This document shows positions 21,792 through 29,190 of a stretch of 41,629 nucleotides of DNA, in pieces. Under the pieces are notes generated by a model. That model had not been told where the DNA came from. It did not search any database and saw only the letters and a list, made by a program, of their open reading frames with translations. The stretch's first letter is position 1, and the number at the start of each line of letters is the position of its first letter. The stretch is taken from positions 1 through 41,629 of IMG/VR virus record IMGVR_UViG_3300025684_000528. One strand, 5' to 3'. Origin of the DNA: a virus. Both the position numbers and the translations under genes were made by a program.

Positions 21792-22083
21792 GTATCAAGA
21801 ACAGAATATCCCTATTCAGGAAGCCCCTAAAGCTGTACAGTTTCCTCCTGTAGACTGGTTCGTTATTACAGAAGAGAACCTAGAAGCAAAGATTGCTGAG
21901 ATTAATACCAAAACAGGTAATGTAGTGGTGTTCGCTATTACTCCAAAGGGGTATGAGAACCTTGCTCTAGGCATTGCAGAGCTTCGTCGCTATGTAAAAG
22001 ATCAGCAAGCTATTATTGCTTACTATGAAGAAGCATTAACTCCAGATCAGCCGCAATCTGAGACTTTATCAGAAGAAAATTAA
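21640..22083 (+). CDS. Outer-membrane lipoprotein spanin (o-spanin, Rz1-like), overlapping
   Basis: 147 residues, starting inside the i-spanin gene in another frame; GGAGG 9 bases before ATG 21640 supports the start. The signal sequence ends in a lipobox (PLLLMSSILLMGC), giving a lipidated Cys37. The mature part (IPIQEAPKAVQFPPVDWFVI, then ENLEAKIAEINTKTGNVVVF and GYENLALGIAELRRYVKDQQ) is longer than lambda Rz1, and its C-terminal region resembles a conserved marine T4-like phage protein. It would contact the i-spanin in the periplasm. Overlap is 152 bases. Confidence 0.85.
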   Translation: MHKDLKIELTRQLENSSLASKAKLPLLLMSSILLMGCLGRTQEPQVVVTTKYQEQNIPIQEAPKAVQFPPVDWFVITEENLEAKIAEINTKTGNVVVFAITPKGYENLALGIAELRRYVKDQQAIIAYYEEALTPDQPQSETLSEEN

Positions 22084-22118
22084 ATATATTTTTTTTCAAA
22101 AACACGTGAAATACCTGT

Positions 22119-22146
22119 TTTACAATGTTTGATTTTAATATATAAT
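22119..22146 (+). promoter_or_regulatory. Sigma70-type promoter of nrdJ
   Basis: TTTACA (22119-22124), a 16-base spacer and TATAAT (22141-22146). The -35 box differs from the TTGCAC family. It leaves a leader of about 75 bases before nrdJ. Confidence 0.7.
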
Positions 22147-22173
22147 ACACTAATAAAATAACAACAAATTAAA

Positions 22174-22199
22174 CCTGCGTAGGAATATGCTTACGCAGG
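22174..22199 (+). repeat. Inverted repeat in the nrdJ leader
   Basis: CCTGCGTA (22174-22181) and TACGCAGG (22192-22199) form a perfect 8-bp stem with a 10-base loop, 30 bases before the nrdJ ATG. There is no U run directly after it, so it is more likely an mRNA-stabilising or regulatory hairpin than a terminator. It is too small for a cobalamin riboswitch. Confidence 0.7.
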
Positions 22200-22228
22200 C
22201 ATATATACTTTTCCTGAGAGGTCAATAA

Positions 22229-24457
22229 ATGCTAAAAGTCGTTCAGTCAAACCGTGAAGTAGATACAAGACATATTATGTCGCAAGCTAAATTTTATGAA
22301 GGGTATAGTAGATGGGACGATAATAAAGAGAGATATGAATCTTGGGATGAATCAGTATCACGTGTAATGGAAATGCATAGAGGTTTTTATGTAGATAAAA
22401 TGTCTCCAGAACTATCTCTATTAATTGACGAAGCAGAAGCAGCATATAAGCTTAAGTATACTCTCGGAGCCCAACGTGCTTTGCAATTCGGTGGTGATCA
22501 ACTGATTAAACATCAGATGAAAATGTATAATTGTACATCTACATATGCTGATAGACCAAGATATTTCTCTGAATTGTTATACATTCTGCTCTGTGGTGCA
22601 GGAGCTGGCTTTTCAGTGCAAAAGCATCATGTAGGTAAACTGCCAGATTTACAAGAACGTAAGAAGCAAGCTAAAGGGTGGGTAGTAGAAGACTCAATTG
22701 AAGGCTGGGCTGATGCTCTTGGCGCTCTTATGTCATCATACTTTGTTGGTGGAGGTCAGTTTCCAGAACTGGAAGGTCGCAAAGTATATTTCGACCTAAA
22801 CCAAGTTCGTCCTAAAGGTGCTATGATTAATGGAGGCTTTAAAGCCCCCGGTCCTGAACCGCTCCGCAGAGCTCTCGATAAGATTGAGCACCTAATACAG
22901 ACTCGTATTTTAGCTGGTGAAACCCGTTTACGTCCTATTGACGTGTATGATATCTCCATGCATGCAGCAGATGCTGTGCTTGCTGGTGGTGTTAGACGTT
23001 CTGCTACTATCGCTTTGTTCTCATATGATGATACTGAAATGATGACAGCTAAAACCGGTAATTGGTTTGTAGACAATCCTCAGCGTGGTCGTTCAAACAA
23101 CTCTGCTGTAATTGTACGTGACGAGATTAGTAAAGAAGACTTCTCTAAGTTTATGAGCTCAATTAAAGAGTTTGGAGAGCCAGGATTCTACTTTGTAGAA
23201 GATAAAGACTTCACAACTAATCCTTGTGTTGAGATTGGCATGTATCCTCAGATTGATGGTAAGTCAGGTTGGCAGGGATGTAATCTAACAGAAATTAATG
23301 GTGGTAAATGTAATACTCCAGAAGAGTTCTATAAGGCTTGTCGTGCAGGTGCTATTATGGGCACTTTACAAGCTGGGTATACAGACTTTAAATATCTTGA
23401 TGAAACAAGTAAAGAGATCTTTGATAGAGAAGCTCTGTTAGGAGTTTCTGTAACAGGTTGGATGAATAATCCAGAGGTACTCTTAGATGCTGATATTCAA
23501 CATCGAGGAGCAGAGATTGTAAAGCAAGTAAACAAAGAAGTAGCTGCTCTTATTGGTATCAATCAAGCTGCTCGTACTACATGTGTTAAACCTTCCGGTA
23601 ATGCTTCTGTATTACTTGAGACTGCATCTGGTATTCATGCAGAGCATTCACCTCGCTATATTCGTCATATTCAGCTTAACAAAGAGACAGAAGTTGCTCA
23701 ATTAATTGCAAAGACTAATCCTTATATGGTAGAAGAGTCTGTATGGAATGCTAACAATACAGATTACTGTGTAGCATTCCCTATCATTGCTCCAGAAGGT
23801 TCTCTATATAGAGATGAGCTATATGGTACTGACTTATTAGAAAAGGTATCACTAGTACAGAATAACTGGGTAGAGGCGGGGACAAACGTGGATCTCTGCG
23901 CTGATGCACGTATCAGGCATAACGTTTCTAATACTGTAACTGTTATGCCTCATCAGTGGTCTCAAGTAGAAGATTATGTCTATAAGAATAGACACTCATT
24001 TGCTGGTATATCTTTTTTAGCTGGTATGGGTGATAAGGACTTTAACCAAGCTCCTATGACAGAAGTACTCACAGAAGATCAGATTGTTAATCGGTATGGT
24101 AAAGCTGCTTTGTTTGCATCTGGCTTGATTGTAGATACACGCAAGTCTGGTTTCCGTGATCTATGGGATGCTACTATGCAAGCTCAAACACCTGCTGAGT
24201 ACCGAGGAGAAGTATCTGATCTAAACGCTGAATGGATTCGTCGTTTCAAGAAGTTCGCAGATAACTATTTTATGAATGATCTTAAAGAAGCAGAGTATTG
24301 TCTTAAGGATGTTTTTTTGCTACATAAGTGGACTAAGGCACAACAGAACCTATCACCTATTGACTTTGTATCTCAGCTAGAGATTAAAAAGTTTACTGAT
24401 GTAGATACGATTGGTTCAGCAGCTTGTGTTGGTGGAGCTTGCGAAATAACGTTTTAG
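22229..24457 (+). CDS. nrdJ: Class II (AdoCbl-dependent) ribonucleoside-triphosphate reductase
   Basis: 742 residues, the length of the monomeric Lactobacillus-type RTPR. It reduces ribonucleotides to deoxyribonucleotides with a thiyl radical made from adenosylcobalamin. Visible sites: YNCTS with Cys102; NPCVE with Cys333 and Glu335 as the likely thiyl Cys and Glu; CNLTEI with Cys351 as the probable second redox Cys; and the C-terminal redox pair Cys733/Cys738 in ACVGGACEITF. KPSGNASVLLETASGIHAEH is also typical of the family. It has its own promoter and leader hairpin. It would supply dNTPs without oxygen or a second subunit, but needs cobalamin from the host. Confidence 0.95.
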   Translation: MLKVVQSNREVDTRHIMSQAKFYEGYSRWDDNKERYESWDESVSRVMEMHRGFYVDKMSPELSLLIDEAEAAYKLKYTLGAQRALQFGGDQLIKHQMKMYNCTSTYADRPRYFSELLYILLCGAGAGFSVQKHHVGKLPDLQERKKQAKGWVVEDSIEGWADALGALMSSYFVGGGQFPELEGRKVYFDLNQVRPKGAMINGGFKAPGPEPLRRALDKIEHLIQTRILAGETRLRPIDVYDISMHAADAVLAGGVRRSATIALFSYDDTEMMTAKTGNWFVDNPQRGRSNNSAVIVRDEISKEDFSKFMSSIKEFGEPGFYFVEDKDFTTNPCVEIGMYPQIDGKSGWQGCNLTEINGGKCNTPEEFYKACRAGAIMGTLQAGYTDFKYLDETSKEIFDREALLGVSVTGWMNNPEVLLDADIQHRGAEIVKQVNKEVAALIGINQAARTTCVKPSGNASVLLETASGIHAEHSPRYIRHIQLNKETEVAQLIAKTNPYMVEESVWNANNTDYCVAFPIIAPEGSLYRDELYGTDLLEKVSLVQNNWVEAGTNVDLCADARIRHNVSNTVTVMPHQWSQVEDYVYKNRHSFAGISFLAGMGDKDFNQAPMTEVLTEDQIVNRYGKAALFASGLIVDTRKSGFRDLWDATMQAQTPAEYRGEVSDLNAEWIRRFKKFADNYFMNDLKEAEYCLKDVFLLHKWTKAQQNLSPIDFVSQLEIKKFTDVDTIGSAACVGGACEITF

Positions 24458-24465
24458 GAGAAAAC

Positions 24466-24603
24466 ATGGAAGAAGAATATTGGACCGAGTGTATTGCCTG
24501 TGATACAGAATCCCAGGTGATGGTATTAGATAATGATGAAGAACCTCAATATTGCCCAATGTGTGGCTCTCCTATGCAGTTTGAGCGACTAGAAGAAGAG
24601 TGA
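24466..24603 (+). CDS. Small zinc-ribbon protein (45 aa)
   Basis: 45 codons from ATG 24466, 6 bases after AGGAG. MEEEYWTECIACDTESQVMV and QYCPMCGSPMQFERLEEE show two CxxC knuckles (Cys9/Cys12 and Cys33/Cys36), a zinc ribbon. Similar mini-proteins follow metabolism genes in marine T4-like phages. Might be a small regulator or redox partner of nrdJ, by position only. Acidic, so direct DNA binding is uncertain. Confidence 0.78.
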   Translation: MEEEYWTECIACDTESQVMVLDNDEEPQYCPMCGSPMQFERLEEE

Positions 24604-24609
24604 TAAATA

Positions 24610-24636
24610 ATCCCATCGAAAGGTGGGATTTTTTTT
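24610..24636 (+). terminator. Hairpin with U run: terminator and/or RBS-sequestering element
   Basis: ATCCCATC (24610-24617), loop GAAA, GGTGGGAT (24622-24629, one G-U pair), then seven T. It fits an intrinsic terminator after the zinc-ribbon gene. The 3' arm also holds GGTGGG, the only candidate ribosome-binding site for the ATG at 24637. A late-promoter-like GATAAATA lies at 24602-24609. Confidence 0.75.
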
Positions 24637-25065
24637 ATGTGGATGTACAATAATAATGAGTATGACGAAACGCCAGAAGAATATCAAGGTTTTGTTTATC
24701 TCATAACAGAGCTTGATACTGATAAGAAATATATTGGTAAAAAGTTTTTCTGGAAGCCTAAGACTCTCCCTATAACTAAAAGTAGGAAAAGACGCGTTAA
24801 AACTCGTGTAGAGTCTGACTGGCGTTCATACTATGGAAGTTCTAAAGAGGTGCAGCAGCTAGTAGAAGACAAAGGCTCAGATAGCTTTAAACGTGAAATA
24901 CTACGGCTATGTAAGACAAAGGGTGAATGCTCATATTTCGAAGCTAAATACCAATTTGACAATGATGTGTTGCTTCGCGACGATTTTTACAATGAATTTG
25001 TAGGATGTAGGATTCATAGTAAACATTTAGAGAAGAGCATAAAAGATGAATATAAACGAATATGA
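24637..25065 (+). CDS. GIY-YIG endonuclease (Seg-like)
   Basis: 142 residues; the start may be ATG 24637 or 24643. GFVYLITELDTDKKYIGKKF is the GIY-YIG signature (YLI...YIG) at about 17-36; the catalytic Arg and Glu regions are in SDWRSYYGSSKEV and CSYFEAKYQF. The length and the WRSYYGSS motif fit free-standing phage Seg-type endonucleases that cut DNA and spread by recombination. Insertion between nrdJ/zinc ribbon and the SNase-like gene is typical of such elements. The ATG lies directly on a hairpin, which may hold back early translation as in T4 homing endonuclease genes. Confidence 0.82.
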   Translation: MWMYNNNEYDETPEEYQGFVYLITELDTDKKYIGKKFFWKPKTLPITKSRKRRVKTRVESDWRSYYGSSKEVQQLVEDKGSDSFKREILRLCKTKGECSYFEAKYQFDNDVLLRDDFYNEFVGCRIHSKHLEKSIKDEYKRI

Positions 25066-25522
25066 CGTAACAGTAATAAAAGTGGTAGATGGTGATACAG
25101 TTGATGTAGATATCGATCTGGGCTTTGGAGTATGTTTAAAAGATGAGCGTGTTAGAATCATGGGCATCGACACTCCTGAGAGTCGCACTAAAGATAAGGT
25201 AGAAGACTTATTCGGAGAAGCTGCTAAAGCTAGACTCAAAGAACTTATGAAGCACGGTGGTAAACTGATTACTACAGAGAATAAAGACGGTGAGGATATG
25301 AAGGGTAAGTTTGGTCGTATTCTCGGGGATTTTAAAGTTAATTATAATGGTGAGATGAAAAGGGTTACAGAGATAATGGAACAGGAAGGTCATTGCGTGC
25401 CTTACTTCGGCGGCAGCAAAGAGGAGACGCAGGCTCAGCATATGAGAAACCGCACTCGTTTGCTAGCTGAAGGAATTGTCTCTCAAGAAGATTATGATAA
25501 AGCTGTAGAAAAGATGAAATAA
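25046..25522 (+). CDS. Staphylococcal-nuclease-like protein
   Basis: 158 residues, overlapping the previous gene by 20 bases. VIKVVDGDTVDVDIDLGFGV (the metal-binding Asp region) and RVRIMGIDTPESR, followed by GEAAKARLKELMKHG and KGKFGRILGDFKV, follow the SNase (thermonuclease) fold in order; Arg in RVRIMG, Glu in TPESR and Arg in FGRILG are in the catalytic positions. No signal peptide, so it would act in the cytoplasm, for example in host DNA degradation. Last gene before promoter 25527. Confidence 0.88.
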   Translation: MNINEYDVTVIKVVDGDTVDVDIDLGFGVCLKDERVRIMGIDTPESRTKDKVEDLFGEAAKARLKELMKHGGKLITTENKDGEDMKGKFGRILGDFKVNYNGEMKRVTEIMEQEGHCVPYFGGSKEETQAQHMRNRTRLLAEGIVSQEDYDKAVEKMK

Positions 25523-25526
25523 CTAG

Positions 25527-25554
25527 TTGCACTTCTGAGCGAACTGTATATAAT
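25527..25554 (+). promoter_or_regulatory. Early-type promoter of rnh
   Basis: TTGCAC (25527-25532), 16-base spacer, TATAAT (25549-25554), preceded by AACTAG. Member of the TTGCAC family, with one base less spacing. Confidence 0.82.
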
Positions 25555-25583
25555 AATATAGCGATATTGAGAGAGGGGATATA

Positions 25584-26426
25584 ATGATATTAGTTGACTA
25601 TTCAGCAATTGCTATTAGTAACGTAGTAACTCAAAAATTGGATATTGAAGAAGATTTAATCCGTCATATGATTCTTAACAGTCTTAGAATGCATAGAGCT
25701 AAACATCGAGAAAAATTTGGTGAGCTAGTTCTATGCATTGACGGCTCTAAGAACTGGCGTAAAGATGTTTATCCTCAATACAAACATAAGCGTAAAGATG
25801 CTCGTAAAGAGTCTAAGATGGACTGGAATGAAGTCTTTCGTATTATGAATATGGTTAAGGAAGAGATCAAAGAGAACTTTCCATATAAAGTAGTAGAAGT
25901 AGATGAAGTAGAAGCTGATGATATAATCGGTGTTCTATGTGAAGACACTCAAGAGTTCGGTCGTGGTCAAGACGTAATGATTATCTCTGGCGATAAAGAT
26001 TTTGCTCAACTTCAAAAGTATAAAAATATATATCAGTACTCTCCTATAACAAGAAAGTATATTAAAGAAGCTACTCCTCGTAAGCAACTTATGGAGCTTA
26101 TTTTAAAAGGAGATACTGCTGATGGAATACCCAATGTGTTATCAGGAGACAATGTATTTGTAGATGGTGAGCGTCAGACCCCTTTAAGGCAGAAGAAGAT
26201 TGATGAACTAATAAACGATCCTAAAGCAATGGGCGAAGAAGTTTATCGTAACTATTTACGCAATAAAAAGCTAATCGATTTAACAGAAACTCCTGAACCT
26301 CTAAAGGAGAAGATTATATATAACTATGAAAGCCAGGATAAGTGGGAAAATAAAGGTAAAGTATTTCCATATCTTATTGAGAAACGCTGTCGCAGATTAT
26401 TAGAAGATATAAAGGACTTCATTTGA
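25584..26426 (+). CDS. rnh: T4-type RNase H / 5'-3' exonuclease (FEN-1 family)
   Basis: 280 residues (T4 Rnh has 305); GAGAGGGG precedes ATG. It removes RNA primers from lagging-strand fragments. The acidic metal sites are present: Asp5 (LVDYSA), Glu110/Asp112/Asp113 (EVEADDIIG), Asp137/Asp139 (SGDKDFAQL) and Asp177/Asp180 (LKGDTADGIPN, the helix-hairpin-helix region). NWRKDVYPQYKHKR is the usual conserved basic patch. It leads an early unit with the DUF6433-like gene and PhoH downstream. Confidence 0.93.
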   Translation: MILVDYSAIAISNVVTQKLDIEEDLIRHMILNSLRMHRAKHREKFGELVLCIDGSKNWRKDVYPQYKHKRKDARKESKMDWNEVFRIMNMVKEEIKENFPYKVVEVDEVEADDIIGVLCEDTQEFGRGQDVMIISGDKDFAQLQKYKNIYQYSPITRKYIKEATPRKQLMELILKGDTADGIPNVLSGDNVFVDGERQTPLRQKKIDELINDPKAMGEEVYRNYLRNKKLIDLTETPEPLKEKIIYNYESQDKWENKGKVFPYLIEKRCRRLLEDIKDFI

Positions 26427-26427
26427 T

Positions 26428-26862
26428 ATGGTGAATAGAACTACATTATACACCTTTGAGCATTTAGAAAAAGTAACAAAAGCTAAAACCAAAGAAGAAA
26501 AAATAAAACTCCTCCAAGCACAAAACAATAACTGGGCATTAAAAGACTTACTCAGAGGCACTTTTGATGATACTGTAGAATGGCTACTTCCTGCAGGATC
26601 AGTACCGTATGAACCCGCAGATCCGAGATCACATCCTTCCAACTGGACTCAACACAATAAGAAATTAGCTTATTTTGTTAAGAAAGGCCCTGGAGAGAAA
26701 ATGATTAAAATTAAAAGAGAAAAAATGTTTTTAGACATTCTCGAGACCGTGCACCCTCGAGATGCTGAGCTTCTTGTTGGTATGATTAATAAGAAGCTAC
26801 CTATTAAAGGTGTCACAAAAGCTCTAGTAAAGGAGGCTTTTCCAAATCTAATCTTACGTTAA
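26428..26862 (+). CDS. DUF6433-like conserved T4-like phage protein
   Basis: 144 residues, starting two bases after rnh. LYTFEHLEKVTKAKTKEEKI, then LQAQNNNWALKDLLRGTFDD and the ending FLDILETVHPRDAELLVGMI, NKKLPIKGVTKALVKEAFPN, follow a family common to T4-like phages (DUF6433). The C-terminal helices are the conserved part. Function not established; a link with replication is suggested by its steady place beside rnh. Confidence 0.78.
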   Translation: MVNRTTLYTFEHLEKVTKAKTKEEKIKLLQAQNNNWALKDLLRGTFDDTVEWLLPAGSVPYEPADPRSHPSNWTQHNKKLAYFVKKGPGEKMIKIKREKMFLDILETVHPRDAELLVGMINKKLPIKGVTKALVKEAFPNLILR

Positions 26863-26884
26863 TTTATAGGAGAAATATTTACTT

Positions 26885-27037
26885 ATGAGTAAAATCCAAC
26901 TTAATAGACTACATAAAGATTTAATAGAACTTAATAGTTATATGGAAAAAGTACGACTACGAGGTAAGTTAGATCTTTTATCTAAGTTGAAACGTAAACA
27001 TGATTTTTTAAAATCCAAATTGGAAACTTCAAGCTAG
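26885..27037 (+). CDS. Small basic helical protein (50 aa)
   Basis: 50 codons from ATG 26885 to TAG 27035-27037. MSKIQLNRLHKDLIELNSYM then EKVRLRGKLDLLSKLKRKHD is one long basic amphipathic helix. AGGAG lies 12 bases upstream, further than usual, so initiation may be weak. Similar short ORFs occur in this neighbourhood of T4-like genomes. No function known. Confidence 0.6.
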   Translation: MSKIQLNRLHKDLIELNSYMEKVRLRGKLDLLSKLKRKHDFLKSKLETSS

Positions 27038-27042
27038 GAGGG

Positions 27043-27067
27043 GGGACTAGCGCAAGCTAGTCCCTTT
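27043..27067 (+). terminator. Strong hairpin, possible terminator
   Basis: GGGACTAGC (27043-27051), tetraloop GCAA, GCTAGTCCC (27056-27064), then TTTACAA. A perfect 9-bp stem closed by a GNRA loop. The U run is short, so it may be a partial terminator or an mRNA-stability element. Confidence 0.65.
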
Positions 27068-27074
27068 ACAACAT

Positions 27075-27302
27075 ATGCCAACATATACAATGATTAACAT
27101 TAAAACTAAAGAGGAAAAGGATATGATTCTATCTTTATCTGAAAGAGAAGAACTCTTATCTAAAGGTGAGTATACACAGAAGCTCTCTACTGCAAAGTTT
27201 ATATCTCAGCACGGTATGACAATTAATAAAGCTGGATCTGGATGGAAAGAGGTACTAGGTAAAATCTCAAAGGGTTCACCTAAAAATAAAATGAATACGT
27301 AA
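27075..27302 (+). CDS. Small conserved phage protein, degenerate FmdB-like
   Basis: 75 residues. MPTYTMINIKTKEEKDMILS begins like FmdB-type zinc-ribbon proteins (MPTYxF), but the cysteines are missing. The pattern, with the SGWKEVLGKISKGSPK end, matches small proteins of T4-like marine phages placed just before phoH. No ribosome-binding site of quality is seen; the ATG lies 11 bases after the hairpin. Ends one base into the phoH start codon. Function unknown. Confidence 0.7.
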   Translation: MPTYTMINIKTKEEKDMILSLSEREELLSKGEYTQKLSTAKFISQHGMTINKAGSGWKEVLGKISKGSPKNKMNT

Positions 27303-27997
27303 TGCAACGAAAAAAATCTATTAATAATTCTATGTATGTTAAGATTGAAGATCTTCTTCAATTTGACCCACTAACTGCTAACCAAGAAAAAACATACAAA
27401 GCTTGGGATGATAATGATAATTTAGTATTAGTAGGGTCTGCAGGAACTGGTAAAACATTTACAGCTTTATATCTTGCATTAGAAGATGTACTAGATAATG
27501 ACACACCGTGGGAGCAAGTGGTTATTATTAGATCAATGGTACCTACCAGAGACATGGGATTTCTACCAGGTACTAAGCAGGAAAAAGAGGATGCGTTTAC
27601 TGCTCCTTATAAATCTATATGTAATGAATTACTAGGTGATAAATCTTCCTATAATAAAATGATAACAGCTAAGCAAATACAGTTTGAATCTACTTCCTTT
27701 ATTCGCGGATTAACTTACGATAACAGTATTATTATAGTAGATGAAATGCAAAATTTAAATTTTCATGAGTTAGATTCTGTTATTACACGAGTAGGTCGAA
27801 ACAGTAAAATTATATTCTGTGGAGATTATAGACAGAGTGATTTTAAGCATACAGAAGAGAAAAATGGTATTATAAACTTTATACAAATAGTTGAACAATT
27901 AAAAAATTTCACTATAATTAACTTTGGATGGGAAGATATTGTAAGATCAGATTTCGTTCGAGATTATATTATGACAAAAGAGATGCTAGGATTTTAA
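27302..27997 (+). CDS. phoH: PhoH-like P-loop ATPase
   Basis: 231 residues. Walker A is GSAGTGKT at 45-52, Walker B is IIIVDE at 143-148, with MVPTRDMGFLPGTKQEKEDA between them and IIFCGDYRQSD after, the sequence order of PhoH. Phage phoH genes are very common in marine phages. The family is an RNA-helicase-like ATPase; its role in infection is unsettled, despite the historical link with phosphate starvation. Translationally coupled to the 27075 gene. Confidence 0.95.
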   Translation: MQRKKSINNSMYVKIEDLLQFDPLTANQEKTYKAWDDNDNLVLVGSAGTGKTFTALYLALEDVLDNDTPWEQVVIIRSMVPTRDMGFLPGTKQEKEDAFTAPYKSICNELLGDKSSYNKMITAKQIQFESTSFIRGLTYDNSIIIVDEMQNLNFHELDSVITRVGRNSKIIFCGDYRQSDFKHTEEKNGIINFIQIVEQLKNFTIINFGWEDIVRSDFVRDYIMTKEMLGF

Positions 27998-28006
27998 GAG
28001 GAGATA

Positions 28007-28192
28007 ATGGCAAAATATTCTAGGTACGACCCCCGCAATAAGAAAAACGGTAAACATAAATCACAATCTGTAGATGGTTATAGCCGGATTCGAGAAGTAA
28101 GTAATAAAGATAATAGAAAATTACTACAAGAGGTAGTATATGATGATGAGAATGATTATGATGCAACCGAAAATATTCAACTCAACGGATAA
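28007..28192 (+). CDS. Small basic hypothetical protein (61 aa)
   Basis: 61 residues, with AGGAG before ATG, 9 bases after phoH. MAKYSRYDPRNKKNGKHKSQ is strongly basic, the second half is acidic (VVYDDENDYDATENIQ). A conserved short gene of this kind often follows phoH in T4-like marine phages. The next gene starts inside it in another frame. Function unknown. Confidence 0.65.
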   Translation: MAKYSRYDPRNKKNGKHKSQSVDGYSRIREVSNKDNRKLLQEVVYDDENDYDATENIQLNG

Positions 28193-28421
28193 AATATTTT
28201 ATATACTTAATAAGCGATATGAGTACGAGCAATTAGTATCATATAGAAAAAATTATAAACTACCTTCTTATGATAGTGATATTGAAAGTATACGTTACTT
28301 TATTAATAATAGTTATAAAAGTAATAGATTTCGTAAAAACTATAAGCAGGTTTTAGCTTTAGCAGTAGAAATAATGGAATATTATAATGAAAAAACTAAT
28401 CTATCAGGTATACACCGGTAA
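28140..28421 (+). CDS. Hypothetical protein (93 aa), start uncertain
   Basis: 93 residues if ATG 28140 is used (AAGAGG about 7 bases before); five other in-frame ATGs lie within the first 24 bases, so the start is uncertain. After MMMRMIMMQPKIFNSTDKIF the sequence is helical and Tyr/Lys/Asn-rich (YILNKRYEYEQLVSYRKNYK). It overlaps the genes on both sides (53 and 35 bases). No family recognised. Confidence 0.6.
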   Translation: MMMRMIMMQPKIFNSTDKIFYILNKRYEYEQLVSYRKNYKLPSYDSDIESIRYFINNSYKSNRFRKNYKQVLALAVEIMEYYNEKTNLSGIHR

Positions 28422-29178
28422 GCGTAGTAAGTTATATGATTACTGCACGAGTAGTGTAGAAAAATATGCTGTACGTATTGGAGCTGAATATATTGTACAG
28501 CGGCAACCTATTCTTATGATTAAACCTGATCCATTTCAAACTAATAGGAGTAGAGAGTCATATGAAAAATATGGTGGATTCCTTCCGATCTATGAGAAAG
28601 AAAATGCTTTCTCCTACCTTAAGTCATACGATCAAGTTGCTATTATTGATGCTGATGTTTATATACGCCCTGAGTGTACCGAGTCAATTTTTGATGCTGC
28701 TGGTACTGATGTTGACTTTGCTGGTGTTCTAGAAAGAGATATGCCAACTACAAAGGCATATACTAAGAAGATTGCTAATTATTCCCGTATGCAATATGGA
28801 ATGAACACTCTTAATCATTTATTTGATTGGAAGCATGCTGGAGGTGCTGACTTCTATAACATGGGGATTATGGTTCTAAATAAGTCTATAAGTAAATATT
28901 TAAAGGGAGAGACGCCTCAGCAGTTTTTACGTCGACCTCAATTTAAACCTTTTATTGACGGAATGGGAGCATGGAAGTGGTCTACTGATCAAACATTATT
29001 AAATGTGTGGGTAAAAGAAGAGAAGATGAAGGTAAAGAATCTATCTTTCAAATGGAATGGTTTATTTACTGGAATTGAAATGGATAAAATTAAAGAATGC
29101 CATTTTGTACATTTCTTTTTAAAGGATAAACTACCTACTAAAGGTGAAAACATTGAAGAACTTCTAGCACAGATTTAA
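28387..29178 (+). CDS. GT-A glycosyltransferase, paralogue 1
   Basis: 263 residues. The N-terminus (KKLIYQVYTGKRSKLYDYCT, then VEKYAVRIGAEYIV) is shared with the genes at 29191 and 29913. The metal-binding DxD is Asp88-Ala-Asp90 in VAIIDADVYIRPE. GGADFYNMGIMVLNKS is the acceptor-side motif of GT8-like folds. It would transfer a sugar from a nucleotide-sugar in the cytoplasm. First gene of the glycan cassette. Sugar and acceptor cannot be told. Confidence 0.8.
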   Translation: MKKLIYQVYTGKRSKLYDYCTSSVEKYAVRIGAEYIVQRQPILMIKPDPFQTNRSRESYEKYGGFLPIYEKENAFSYLKSYDQVAIIDADVYIRPECTESIFDAAGTDVDFAGVLERDMPTTKAYTKKIANYSRMQYGMNTLNHLFDWKHAGGADFYNMGIMVLNKSISKYLKGETPQQFLRRPQFKPFIDGMGAWKWSTDQTLLNVWVKEEKMKVKNLSFKWNGLFTGIEMDKIKECHFVHFFLKDKLPTKGENIEELLAQI

Positions 29179-29190
29179 AGGTAACTTGGT

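Noticed and set aside
22174-22199. Cobalamin riboswitch upstream of the B12-dependent nrdJ
   Set aside because: The leader is only about 75 bases with one 8-bp hairpin; there is no room for the B12 box and multi-helix core.
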